From an uncultured Clostridia bacterium (GTDB lineage: Bacteria; Bacillota; Clostridia; Oscillospirales; Oscillospiraceae), in contig CAMVJF010000053.1 of assembly GCA_947167725.1 (NCBI GenBank), positions 1-9,050 of the forward strand: a DNA stretch of 9,050 bases, written 5' to 3'. The position numbers were made by a program, and so were the translations under genes. The notes beneath the pieces were generated by a model. It searched no databases and was not told the origin of the DNA. It saw only the letters and a program-made list of their open reading frames with translations. Shown one piece after another: positions 1 to 6,153 of the stretch. Within the stretch, counting starts at the first letter, position 1; every line of letters starts with the position of its first letter.

Positions 1-74
1 GGCGGCCCATGGCCGCCGAGATCCGGCGCCCAGTTCCGCTGCGGCGGGTGTCACTGAAGGACGAGGGACGGGAG

Positions 75-93
75 GCGCCGCCCATGGCGGCGC
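75..93. repeat. CAT-centred palindrome inside the 111-bp unit (also at 186-204)
   Basis: The arms gcgccgcc and ggcggcgc are perfectly complementary and flank the triplet cat. The same 19 bases recur one period later at 186-204. Any transcript would form a very stable G+C hairpin with a three-base loop. No T-run follows, so it does not read as a classical intrinsic terminator. Confidence 0.8.
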
Positions 94-110
94 GGGGGCG
101 CTTCGGATTC

Positions 111-129
111 CGGCGGCCCATGGCCGCCG
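111..129. repeat. Second CAT-centred palindrome (also at 222-240; partial at 1-17)
   Basis: The arms cggcggcc and ggccgccg flank cat, so each repeat unit carries two different palindromes with the same cat centre and an NcoI-like ccatgg core. The copy at 1-17 lacks its outermost base because the window begins there. The shared architecture suggests structural selection or a common origin of the two palindromes, but nothing in the sequence proves a function. Confidence 0.75.
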
Positions 130-736
130 AGATCCGGCGCCCAGTTCCGCTGCGGCGGGTGTCACTGAAGGACGAGGGACGGGAGGCGCCGCCCATGGCG
201 GCGCGGGGGCGCTTCGGATTCCGGCGGCCCATGGCCGCCGAGATCCGGCGCCCAGTTCCGCTGCGGCGGGTGTCACTTCGGCCCCGGGCTGTGCCTCTGC
301 GTCGCCCAGGCTGCCCGCCTCTGCAGCAAGCCCGCCCAGCTTCGGCGCACCGTTGCTCGCCCTGGCTGCGCGTCGATGCGGCCCTCCCGGCTGCGCCGGG
401 GCCCGCCGCAGCGTCGCGCTTTTTGCAAGGGCTTCGCGTGCACCTTCGCGGCGGCGTCGCTGCTCCGTCGGTCTTTGCTTGGGCTTCCGCAGGGCCCGGG
501 GCCTTGTTCCGGGGTCGGGGCCGTCGCCCTTGCTTGGTCGCGCTGCGCGCACCAGGCGGGCGACCGTTGGCCCCTCCAACTTGCAGCGCCGGAGCCCTCC
601 GGGATCCGGCGCCGCTATTGTTGCTCAAGAATGAGAAACAGTTGGATTGCGCCTCGCCCGGAAAGCCTTGTACCGCAACATTTTCCGGGAATGCTGCAGC
701 GCGGGACTGATCAGCTCGCCCAGCTCGCGCCGCTGA

Positions 737-1060
737 TCACTCGGACAGCTCGTCGACGCCTTCCCCCCACTCGATCCGCACGACGCCCGGCCCCTTGCCG
801 CTGCCGTCGGCGCGGGCCAGCAGCACGCCGATCTTGGCCCGCTGCTCTTCATCGTCTAGCGGCGAGCGCAGCCCCAGCAGCACGGCGGCGTCTTTCAGCA
901 CCCCGGCCAGCTTGTCCAGCTCTCCGGCGGACAGGTCGCCGCCGTCAAGCAGCGTCTCAACGCGGGCGATCATCTTCGCCGTCGTGCGCCGAATCTCGTC
1001 GCGCATTAGCGTGTTATCCTCGTCAAAGACGGTCGGGGCGTTTTCCACAACTTTTTCCAC
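737..1060 (-). CDS. Small phage-type protein of unknown function (107 aa)
   Basis: The start is GTG at 1060, preceded by a strong ggaggggg about ten bases upstream, and it lies only 4 bases after the stop of the Cys-rich gene upstream. The protein is soluble with no membrane segment. An N-terminal helical half (RDEIRRTTAKMIARVETLL) is followed by a second helix rich in Leu/Ala around residues 46-65, a charged DDEEQRAK segment, and an acidic tail ending GEGVDELSE. Codon use is strongly biased to G or C in the third position, unlike a shadow frame. The size, helical make-up and acidic tail would suit a phage packaging accessory or small-terminase-like protein, but I recognise no diagnostic motif and the function is inference only. 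Confidence 0.75.
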   Translation of the reverse strand: MEKVVENAPTVFDEDNTLMRDEIRRTTAKMIARVETLLDGGDLSAGELDKLAGVLKDAAVLLGLRSPLDDEEQRAKIGVLLARADGSGKGPGVVRIEWGEGVDELSE

Positions 1061-1064
1061 AGCT

Positions 1065-1211
1065 TCACCCCCTCCCTGCTATCGCGCAGTATTCGCACTC
1101 GTCAGGGCAGCAGAACAGCCCTTCATCCCTGCAAGGGGCGCGCTCCTCGTCGGTCAGATCGGCACAGGCCACGTCCCACCACAGGCACCACGGGCCCCGT
1201 CTTTCATCCAC
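1065..1211 (-). CDS. Cys-rich 48-aa protein of the phage-like cassette
   Basis: I chose GTG at 1211 as the start. It overlaps the stop of the upstream gene (GTGGATGA) and follows a run of six G about nine bases before it. Longer versions of this frame only read the upstream gene out of frame and give an Arg/Pro-rich sequence. The 48-residue product has seven cysteines: one in WCLWW near residue 9, VAC at 16, APC at 27, FCCPDEC at 34, 35 and 39, and EYC at 42. The spacing suggests a small metal-binding, probably zinc, knuckle, or a disulfide-rich fold. No family is recognised. The tight coupling to its neighbours is the main support for a real gene. Confidence 0.6.
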   Translation of the reverse strand: MDERRGPWCLWWDVACADLTDEERAPCRDEGLFCCPDECEYCAIAGRG

Positions 1212-1470
1212 GCAGCAGCACCCCCCACATGGCCGCGGCCAGCTCCGGCCAGTCCTCAACGCCCGCGTTCCGCTCTCGCTCGCGCCGGGCCGCTCGCTCG
1301 GCGCGAGCGGCGTCGATCCGGCCCCAGCGGGCACGGGCCTCGGCCTCGGCCTCTTTGGCCGTGGCGGCGTCAATCCTCATGTCGAGATCGTCGCCGCGGC
1401 TGACAAGGAACAGGGCGACGCCCTTGTACGCTTGCCCGCGCAGCTTCCGCACCTTGACCGCGCTGCTCAT
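1204..1470 (-). CDS. Small charged helical protein of the phage-like cassette (88 aa)
   Basis: The ATG at 1470 overlaps the TGA of the upstream gene in an ATGA junction, the signature of translational coupling; the frame stays open to 1587 upstream, but that part is a shadow of the neighbour. Residues 1-30 (MSSAVKVRKLRG and following) look like a short beta-type domain. Residues 35-70 are a long Ala/Glu/Arg helix (TAKEAEAEARARWGRIDAAR) with coiled-coil character, and the end is DWPELAAAMWGVLLRG. No catalytic motif or membrane segment is seen. The function is unknown, and the surroundings point to a phage early or accessory gene. Confidence 0.7.
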   Translation of the reverse strand: MSSAVKVRKLRGQAYKGVALFLVSRGDDLDMRIDAATAKEAEAEARARWGRIDAARAERAARRERERNAGVEDWPELAAAMWGVLLRG

Positions 1471-1631
1471 GCTTTCGGCTCCCAAAACTCGCAGCCGCAG
1501 CAGGCCAGCTTGTACGGGGCGTGGCCCCGGCGCCGGAGCCCGCGAAACAGGTGCCAATGCTGGAAGCACAGCCCCAGCAGGCCCCACAGGCCGCGCCGGA
1601 CCTTGAAATGCTTACATGTCGAACAGTTCAC
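1467..1631 (-). CDS. Zinc-ribbon-like small protein of the phage-like cassette (54 aa)
   Basis: The start is GTG at 1631, seven bases after a perfect GGAGG; longer readings of the frame have no such site. It begins inside the last 20 bases of the upstream gene and ends in an ATGA overlap with the next. The protein opens with a CSTCKHF motif (Cys 3 and 6) and ends with CCGCEFWEPKA (Cys 44, 45, 47). A basic, aromatic middle (LCFQHWHLFRGLRRRGH) lies between. CxxC near both ends is the pattern of a small zinc ribbon. A nucleic-acid-binding accessory role in a phage is plausible but not shown. Confidence 0.7.
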   Translation of the reverse strand: MNCSTCKHFKVRRGLWGLLGLCFQHWHLFRGLRRRGHAPYKLACCGCEFWEPKA

Positions 1632-1815
1632 GCTTTTTCCTCCTCTCTCTGCCGTAGCTGGCAGCATATTCGCTTTCGATGATGTAGACGCCGCAGGCGC
1701 CAAACTCGGAGATCACCCGAGCCAGCTTGACGGCCTCGGCGCGGGTCAGCATTTCCCCGACCGTGACGCGCGTGCCGTCGAGGTGGTCCTTGACGTAGAC
1801 CGCGAAATAGTTCAA
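1612..1815 (-). CDS. First gene of the phage-like cassette, 67 aa, TTG start
   Basis: The start is TTG at 1815, preceded by aggaggtgac at ideal distance, which makes it preferable to the upstream TTG at 1860 that lacks such a site. The product begins as NYFAVYVKDHLDGTRVTVGE after the initiator, continues with a helix TRAEAVKLARVISEFG, then a strand GVYIIES, and ends in a basic tail GRERRKKRELFDM. The alternating strand-helix-strand layout suggests a compact single-domain protein. There is no signal peptide or membrane segment. I do not recognise the family. It is the promoter-proximal gene of five on this strand, and the inverted repeat at 1866-1914 sits just upstream. Confidence 0.7.
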   Translation of the reverse strand: MNYFAVYVKDHLDGTRVTVGEMLTRAEAVKLARVISEFGACGVYIIESEYAASYGRERRKKRELFDM

Positions 1816-1865
1816 GCCTGTCACCTCCTCCCAGCCGGGGAGAGGCGACAGGCCCGACAAACAAA

Positions 1866-1914
1866 TATCGCGCTATCTGCCCTCCCCTATTCACGGGGCG
1901 CAAATAGCGCGATA
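1866..1914. repeat. Inverted repeat upstream of the phage-like cassette
   Basis: The left arm tatcgcgctatctgc (1866-1880) and right arm gcaaatagcgcgata (1900-1914) pair over 15 positions with one mismatch. The outer 11 bases pair perfectly, and a 19-base pyrimidine-then-G loop lies between. No T-run follows on either strand, so a simple terminator is unlikely. Each outer arm is itself nearly palindromic (atcgcgctat against atagcgcgat), which fits two operator half-sites as well as a hairpin. Its place between the cassette and the housekeeping genes also allows an element boundary. Confidence 0.7.
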
Positions 1915-1915
1915 G

Positions 1916-2011
1916 TTGAAATTATGCGAGATTTATTTCTTACCAAGACGCCGGGAACGGAATGGCCGCCAAGCTGACGGCGCCTCACTTCCCCGGCTCG
2001 TTGGTTATGGA
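1916..2011. other. Spacer after the ATPase-like gene; no clear terminator
   Basis: This stretch separates the ATPase-like gene from the phage-like cassette, both on the minus strand. I see only short G+C inverted repeats (cgcc and ggcg arms) and no T-run for the upstream transcript. Read-through into the cassette cannot be excluded. A weak minus-strand promoter-like pair (ttggta and taattt) lies at its left side, too poor to call. Confidence 0.4.
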
Positions 2012-3688
2012 TTACTCTTCAAAATCCTCGTCGTCCTCTCCGCCGCGACGATTGATCAATCCCTTGAGCAGAGAACCGCTCGATACGCGGATCGTATTGA
2101 GCTCGGCAAAGATCGCCGCCGCGCTGTCGATGAACATGGCAAACCAGAGGTTGCACCAACCGTTTACACTCAGGAATACGAGGATCGCCTTGACTGCGAA
2201 GGTAAAGATCGCGTTTTCAGTCATGATGCCGCGCATGCGGCCGGACACTGCAAAGACACCCGGCAGCATACTGACGCTCTTGGGATTGACCAGGCCGTCG
2301 GCATACTTCCCCGCTTTGCTGACGCGGATATCGATATCCGCTTTGCTGTGCGACTCGATGCCGTTGGAGTACAGATAGAGATTTCCGGAGCGCCTGCGCT
2401 CGCAGACGTTCTCGATAAGAGAGAGCTTCTTTTCGAGATCAAGCTCGCCGAAGGCATCGTCAAATCCAAACCTGGAGGCAAAGGCCGCGACATCCTCCTT
2501 CCCTTCCTCGGAAAGAAGATAGCAGCGCTCAACGCCGTTTTTCTTAAACTCCGTGACGATATTACCGACAGAGTCGATCACGGAGTTGGAGATCTCGATC
2601 TTGCCGACATAACGACCGGCGATCACCATGTAGAATACCTGGTTTTCGCTGTTCTCGTTGTCGTAAGGCACCGCTTCTCCCCTGCTTATGTAGAGCTCCT
2701 TCGTCGCGAGGATCACGTGCGCTTTGCCAATATCGACCTCAACGCCGAAGCCGGGAATGTCGCGGAAGCCGCTGACAACCTCGAGCTTGTACTCGCCGTC
2801 CGTCGCGTTGGCAAGCGCCTTGGCGATCGGCTGATCGGAATAATACACGGCGTGCGCAGCAAAGGTCAGAAATGTGTTGGTGTCCAAAATATCGGACTGA
2901 ACCGACAGAACTCTCGGGCACTCCTCGGCGAGAACGCCGGCCTTGTCGACCATGACGGTCTTGATCTCGGCAAGCTTCTCAATGCTGGAGGCGCGGGTAA
3001 AGAGCGCGCCGGAGCGAGCGGCCGAAAAGATACCGACGAGACCGGTCAGCGGGAGCGAGAGCAGGATCGAAGCCGGCGTTGCGACAAGGATGATCGAAAG
3101 CGCGCGGTGGATCGCCTCGCGATAGGTCAGATGCGTGATCAGCGGCGCGGCGATCGCAAACAGGACACCGAAGCCGATCAGGCACTTGAGAACAAAGGAT
3201 GCCGCGCCGGAGATCTGATCCTCGGTGACCGTCTCCCCTGCCCCGCTCTTACTCGCGATATCGATGGTGCGGTCGATCTCCTCGTCGTCACGGTAACGCA
3301 GCAGCTCCTCGGCGGACATGAGCGTACGCTCACGGACATACTCGGAAAGGATGATCCCAACCTTATAGAGGATGATCATGGCCGTGCTTTCGATCGCAAA
3401 ACCGATCACAAAAGCGATCACGGCGACAAAGATCATCACAACGGGCGAGCCGAAATAATCCCCGCTCTCGACACAGTTGATCGCGTCGAGGATGATGTCA
3501 TATCCGGCGACAAGCGCGGCGATGGCCAGAAGGATCGTTCTTACGATCACTGGCATGCTCACTACAGACGCGACAGCAAAAATCACCGAGGCAATAACGA
3601 GACGGATCACAAGGAGTCCTCTGGGCATCTCTTTCGTTTTTACTGCACTGTTATCAGGGCGTTCTTTAGAATGCGAATGCAGGCCCAT
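2012..3688 (-). CDS. Degenerate P1B-type ATPase-like membrane protein (pseudo-pump)
   Basis: Relative of CadA/ZntA-type heavy-metal P-type ATPases, 558 aa from ATG 3688. I chose this ATG because GGAGG lies eight bases upstream; the in-frame GTG at 3697 would sit on that site. Membrane segments lie near residues 24-67 (two), 81-117, 163-185, 193-223 and 490-533. The family hairpin ending SEYVRERTLMSAEELL is clear. Only about 45 residues follow it before the next membrane segment, so the actuator domain with TGES is essentially missing. The metal site CPC reads TPA (204-206). The phosphorylation motif DKTGT reads DKAGV with Asp248 kept. SxHP reads SDQP (284-287), TGDN reads SEEG, and GDGIND reads SNGIES. 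No N-terminal metal-binding domain is present. Ion pumping is therefore doubtful; a sensing or structural role is inference. It lies 33 bp after fba, probably co-transcribed. Confidence 0.85.
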   Translation of the reverse strand: MGLHSHSKERPDNSAVKTKEMPRGLLVIRLVIASVIFAVASVVSMPVIVRTILLAIAALVAGYDIILDAINCVESGDYFGSPVVMIFVAVIAFVIGFAIESTAMIILYKVGIILSEYVRERTLMSAEELLRYRDDEEIDRTIDIASKSGAGETVTEDQISGAASFVLKCLIGFGVLFAIAAPLITHLTYREAIHRALSIILVATPASILLSLPLTGLVGIFSAARSGALFTRASSIEKLAEIKTVMVDKAGVLAEECPRVLSVQSDILDTNTFLTFAAHAVYYSDQPIAKALANATDGEYKLEVVSGFRDIPGFGVEVDIGKAHVILATKELYISRGEAVPYDNENSENQVFYMVIAGRYVGKIEISNSVIDSVGNIVTEFKKNGVERCYLLSEEGKEDVAAFASRFGFDDAFGELDLEKKLSLIENVCERRRSGNLYLYSNGIESHSKADIDIRVSKAGKYADGLVNPKSVSMLPGVFAVSGRMRGIMTENAIFTFAVKAILVFLSVNGWCNLWFAMFIDSAAAIFAELNTIRVSSGSLLKGLINRRGGEDDEDFEE

Positions 3689-3721
3689 TTTTGCCACCTC
3701 CGTTTAGATTCGCTGTCGGGA

Positions 3722-4690
3722 TCAGGCTTTGCCGTCGGAGCCGAGAACGTAGACGATCTTATGGGCGACCATGTCCTTGACGGCCTGGCGCGCGGGCTTG
3801 AGGTACTGGCGCGGATCAAAATGATCGGGATGCTCGGCAAAGTACTTGCGGATGTTGCCGGTCATCGCGAGGCGGATATCGGAGTCGATATTGATCTTGC
3901 AAACAGCGAGCTTGGCCGCTTCGCGCAGCTGATCCTCGGGGATGCCGATCGCATCCGGCATGTTGCCGCCGTACTCGTTGACCATCTTGACAAATTCCTG
4001 CGGAACGGAGGAGGATCCGTGGAGAACGATCGGGAAGCCGGGCAGACGCTTGATGCATTCCTTGAGAACGTCAAAGCGAAGAGGAGGCGGGACAAGGACG
4101 CCGTCCGCGTTGCGCGTGCACTGCGAAGCCTTGAACTTATAGGCGCCGTGACTTGTGCCGATGGCGATTGCAAGAGAGTCGCAGCCGGTGCGGCTGACGA
4201 ATTCCTCGACCTCTTCGGGATGCGTGTAGCTCTCCTTGCCGTGCTCGACGCTGACTTCATCCTCGACGCCGGCAAGCGTTCCGAGCTCGGCCTCGACCAC
4301 GACGCCGTGATCGTGCGCATACTCGACGACCTGCTTCGTCAGGGCGATGTTCTCCTCGAAGGACTTGGACGAGGCGTCGATCATAACGGAGGTGAAGCCG
4401 CCGTCAATGCAGTTCTTGCAGAGCTCAAACGTGTCGCCGTGATCCAGGTGCAGCGCGATCGGGATCTCGGGATTCTCGATGATCGCGGCCTCGACCAGCT
4501 TTACGAGATAAGTATGATTCGCATAGGCTCTGGCGCCTTTGGATACCTGAAGGATAACAGGGCTTTTGAGCTCGCCGGCGGCCTCGGTGATGCCCTGAAC
4601 GATCTCCATGTTGTTGACGTTGAATGCGCCGATCGCGTATCCCCCGTCATAGGCTTTCTTGAACATTTCCTTTGTTGTTACCAGCGGCAT
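3722..4690 (-). CDS. fba: Class II fructose-1,6-bisphosphate aldolase
   Basis: Cytosolic zinc-dependent aldolase that splits fructose-1,6-bisphosphate into dihydroxyacetone phosphate and glyceraldehyde-3-phosphate, and runs in reverse for gluconeogenesis. The 322-aa length is normal for the class. The N-terminal GAFNVNN (21-27), the HLDHGD motif with catalytic Asp83 and zinc ligand His84, the AELGT segment with Glu135, GTSHGAYK with His181, VLHGSSS with His224, and NIDSD (267-271) for phosphate binding are all present. The ATG at 4690 follows a gggag about ten bases upstream. A good promoter lies at 4770-4798. The neighbour transcribed the other way makes its substrate, and the ATPase-like gene follows in the same direction. 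The enzyme looks intact. Confidence 0.97.
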   Translation of the reverse strand: MPLVTTKEMFKKAYDGGYAIGAFNVNNMEIVQGITEAAGELKSPVILQVSKGARAYANHTYLVKLVEAAIIENPEIPIALHLDHGDTFELCKNCIDGGFTSVMIDASSKSFEENIALTKQVVEYAHDHGVVVEAELGTLAGVEDEVSVEHGKESYTHPEEVEEFVSRTGCDSLAIAIGTSHGAYKFKASQCTRNADGVLVPPPLRFDVLKECIKRLPGFPIVLHGSSSVPQEFVKMVNEYGGNMPDAIGIPEDQLREAAKLAVCKINIDSDIRLAMTGNIRKYFAEHPDHFDPRQYLKPARQAVKDMVAHKIVYVLGSDGKA

Positions 4691-4767
4691 TTCACTAAAT
4701 CTCCCTTTCTATCTCATTATGAAATATGCATTTTTAGTCAATTTGGCATATTTACAAATTAACAATC

Positions 4768-4795
4768 TTATTATATCCTCAAACAAGGTTATAAT
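4768..4795 (+). promoter_or_regulatory. Candidate promoter for the phosphofructokinase gene
   Basis: TATAAT at 4790-4795 is preceded, 16 bases upstream, by TTATTA at 4768-4773, a weak -35 box. The leader would be about 50 bases. It overlaps the fba promoter: the -10 of one lies on the -35 of the other. A second possibility is the better -35 TTGGCA at 4744-4749, but its -10 (tcttat) is poor. Confidence 0.4.
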
Positions 4796-4798
4796 CAA
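4770..4798 (-). promoter_or_regulatory. Sigma-A-type promoter for fba
   Basis: Read on the minus strand, the -35 box is TTGATT (4793-4798), then 17 bases, then a perfect TATAAT (4770-4775). Transcription would begin near 4763, giving a leader of about 70 bases before the fba start. The leader is AT-rich and I see no riboswitch fold or strong hairpin in it. Confidence 0.7.
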
Positions 4799-4853
4799 GA
4801 AGCACATTAAACAAAACCAAAAATTTTTTAAAGCTTTACGGAGGAAATTATAG

Positions 4854-6095
4854 ATGAACGAACAGCTTCGTGGCGCATGTATCTTTGGCCAGTCCGGCGG
4901 TCCGACCGCCGTTATCAACGCGAGCGCTTATGGCGTGATCCGCGCAGCGCTGGACGCGGACTGCATTACAAAAGTCTACGGCGCCGCCAACGGCATCAAA
5001 GGCGTTCTGAACGACAGGCTCTATGTGATGGACGAGGAAGATCCCGAAGAGCTCAGGCTTCTGCTCCACACGCCGTCGTCCGAGCTGGGCTCCTGCCGCT
5101 ACAAGATCGCCGACCCGGAGAAGGACGACACCGACTATAAGCGGATCCTCGAGATCTTCAAGAAATACGACGTCAGATATTTTTTCTACAACGGCGGAAA
5201 CGACTCAATGGATACCTGCAGCAAGATCAGCCGCTACATGGAATCCGTCGGCTATGAGTGCCGCGTGATGGGCGTTCCAAAAACGATCGACAACGACCTT
5301 TTCGGGACCGACCACTGCCCGGGCTTCGCCAGCGCCGCAAAGTATATCGCGACGTCCTGCATGGAGATCAACAAGGACGCGCGCGTCTACGACAACGGGA
5401 TGATCACCGTCGTCGAGATCATGGGACGTCACGCCGGATGGCTGGCCGCGAGCGCGGCTCTCGCCACCGAGTTCGGCTCCGGGCCCGATCTCATTTACCT
5501 CCCTGAGTATGATTTTGATTTGGATAAGTTCTTTGAGGACGTCGAGCGCATTTATTCGCGCAACGGGAAGGTGCTTGTCGCGGTCTCCGAGGGCATCCAC
5601 TACGCCGATGGCAGCTTCGTTTCCGAAGCAAAGACCTCCGCGACCGACGGCTTCGGCCACGCCCAGCTCGGCGGTTTGGCCTCCCTGCTCGCCTCCATGA
5701 TCAAGGAGCGCACCGGTGCGAAGGTCCGCGGAATCGAGCTGAGCCTGCTGCAGCGCTGCGGCGCGCATCTCGCCTCTCAGACCGACATCGACGAGGCCTT
5801 CGGGGCGGGCGAAGAAGCAGTCAGGCAGGCCGTCTCCGGGGTGACCGGAAAGATGGTCGCCTTTGAGCGTGATTCTGTCGACGGAAAGTATTTCTGCAAG
5901 TTTGTTCTTCTCCCACTCGACAGCGTTGCAAACTACGAAAAGAAGGTACCGCTGGAGTGGATCAACGACGAACACAACGGCATGAAGAAGGAGTTCATCG
6001 ACTACGTTCTGCCGCTTATCCAGGGCGAGCCCGTCCTTCCGCTCGAACACTCCCTCCCCCGCTACGCCAGACTGAAAAAGGTCCTTGCAAAGTAA
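4854..6095 (+). CDS. pfp: Pyrophosphate-dependent 6-phosphofructokinase
   Basis: Phosphorylates fructose-6-phosphate to fructose-1,6-bisphosphate, here probably with pyrophosphate as donor, reversibly. The 413-aa protein has the N-terminal GQSGGP loop (12-17), GGND at 114-117 where ATP enzymes have GGDG, PKTIDND at 142-148 with Lys143 where ATP enzymes have Gly, catalytic Asp146, and MGRHAGW at 190-196. Asp117 and Lys143 are the established marks of the PPi-using branch; the stretch from FFYNGGNDSMDTCSKIS onward is of the type known from clostridial PPi enzymes. The ATG at 4854 follows ggagg with nine bases between. The gene is divergent from fba, whose product acts next in glycolysis, and ends at a strong hairpin. 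Phosphoryl donor use is inferred from the residues. Confidence 0.93.
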   Translation: MNEQLRGACIFGQSGGPTAVINASAYGVIRAALDADCITKVYGAANGIKGVLNDRLYVMDEEDPEELRLLLHTPSSELGSCRYKIADPEKDDTDYKRILEIFKKYDVRYFFYNGGNDSMDTCSKISRYMESVGYECRVMGVPKTIDNDLFGTDHCPGFASAAKYIATSCMEINKDARVYDNGMITVVEIMGRHAGWLAASAALATEFGSGPDLIYLPEYDFDLDKFFEDVERIYSRNGKVLVAVSEGIHYADGSFVSEAKTSATDGFGHAQLGGLASLLASMIKERTGAKVRGIELSLLQRCGAHLASQTDIDEAFGAGEEAVRQAVSGVTGKMVAFERDSVDGKYFCKFVLLPLDSVANYEKKVPLEWINDEHNGMKKEFIDYVLPLIQGEPVLPLEHSLPRYARLKKVLAK

Positions 6096-6105
6096 GTGTT
6101 CCGGG

Positions 6106-6148
6106 AACAAGAAACCGGCGATACGATTCGTATCGCCGGTTTCTTGTT
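6106..6148. terminator. Strong hairpin terminator between convergent genes
   Basis: The left arm (6106-6125, aacaagaaaccggcgatacg) pairs perfectly with its complement at 6129-6148, leaving a three-base loop. It begins ten bases after the phosphofructokinase stop and ends five bases before the stop of the minus-strand gene. T-rich stretches occur within the arm ends on both strands (tttcttgtt), so it can serve both converging transcripts. Confidence 0.85.
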
Positions 6149-6153
6149 ACATA

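Larger units (their letters stand above)
1..277. repeat. 111-bp perfect tandem repeat, 2.5 copies
   Basis: Copies lie at 1-111, 112-222 and 223-277; the third stops matching after 55 bases, at the sequence gtgtcact. The first two copies are identical base for base by eye, so the duplication is recent or kept uniform. The period equals 37 codons, so the array preserves any reading frame across it. The array touches the left edge and may continue outside. The sequence is extremely G+C-rich. It could be a coding repeat (an Ala/Pro-rich frame is open on the minus strand) or a non-coding minisatellite in mobile DNA. Confidence 0.95.
1..624 (-). other. Region with no confident gene; open minus-strand frame running off the left edge
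   Basis: One minus-strand frame is open for 208 codons, from just after the TGA at 625-627 to the window edge. Possible starts are TTG at 579 or GTG at 552. The spelled protein is Arg-rich at first, then Ala/Pro-rich, and contains a 37-residue repeat beginning TPAAAELGAGS. The direction matches the small genes upstream, so it could be the next gene of that cassette. Against this, a second minus frame is also open and two plus frames are open through most of the stretch, as expected for a sequence this G+C-rich. Rare Arg codons (aga, agg, cga) are frequent and no well-placed ribosome binding site precedes either start. I do not call a gene. Confidence 0.25.

Noticed and set aside
1..277. CRISPR array
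   Set aside because: The repeat is a head-to-tail tandem with no unique spacers, and the unit is far too long.
9..710. A 233-codon plus-strand frame starting in the 111-bp repeat
   Set aside because: Several other frames are open over the same stretch, no ribosome site precedes the ATG, and the flanking genes run the other way. It cannot be preferred on this evidence.
708..739. Inverted repeat tgatcagc / gctgatca around the end of the 107-aa gene
   Set aside because: The arms are only eight bases with a 16-base spacer and no T-run follows, so it is probably chance in a G+C-rich sequence.
625..852. A 75-codon minus-strand frame overlapping the 107-aa gene
   Set aside because: Most of it reads the 107-aa gene out of frame; only the last 38 codons are outside it and no start or ribosome site serves them.
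376..1977. A 533-codon open frame on the plus strand
   Set aside because: It is antisense to five small genes that have good ribosome sites and stop-start overlaps. The product is Arg/Pro/Ser-rich shadow sequence.
1916..4762. A 948-codon open frame on the plus strand
   Set aside because: It runs antisense across the aldolase and the ATPase-like gene. Its length follows from the G+C bias of those genes; its product is Asp/Arg/Leu-rich without any domain, and it has no ribosome site.
5205..6110. A 301-codon minus-strand frame
   Set aside because: It is antisense to the phosphofructokinase gene, whose motifs are unambiguous.
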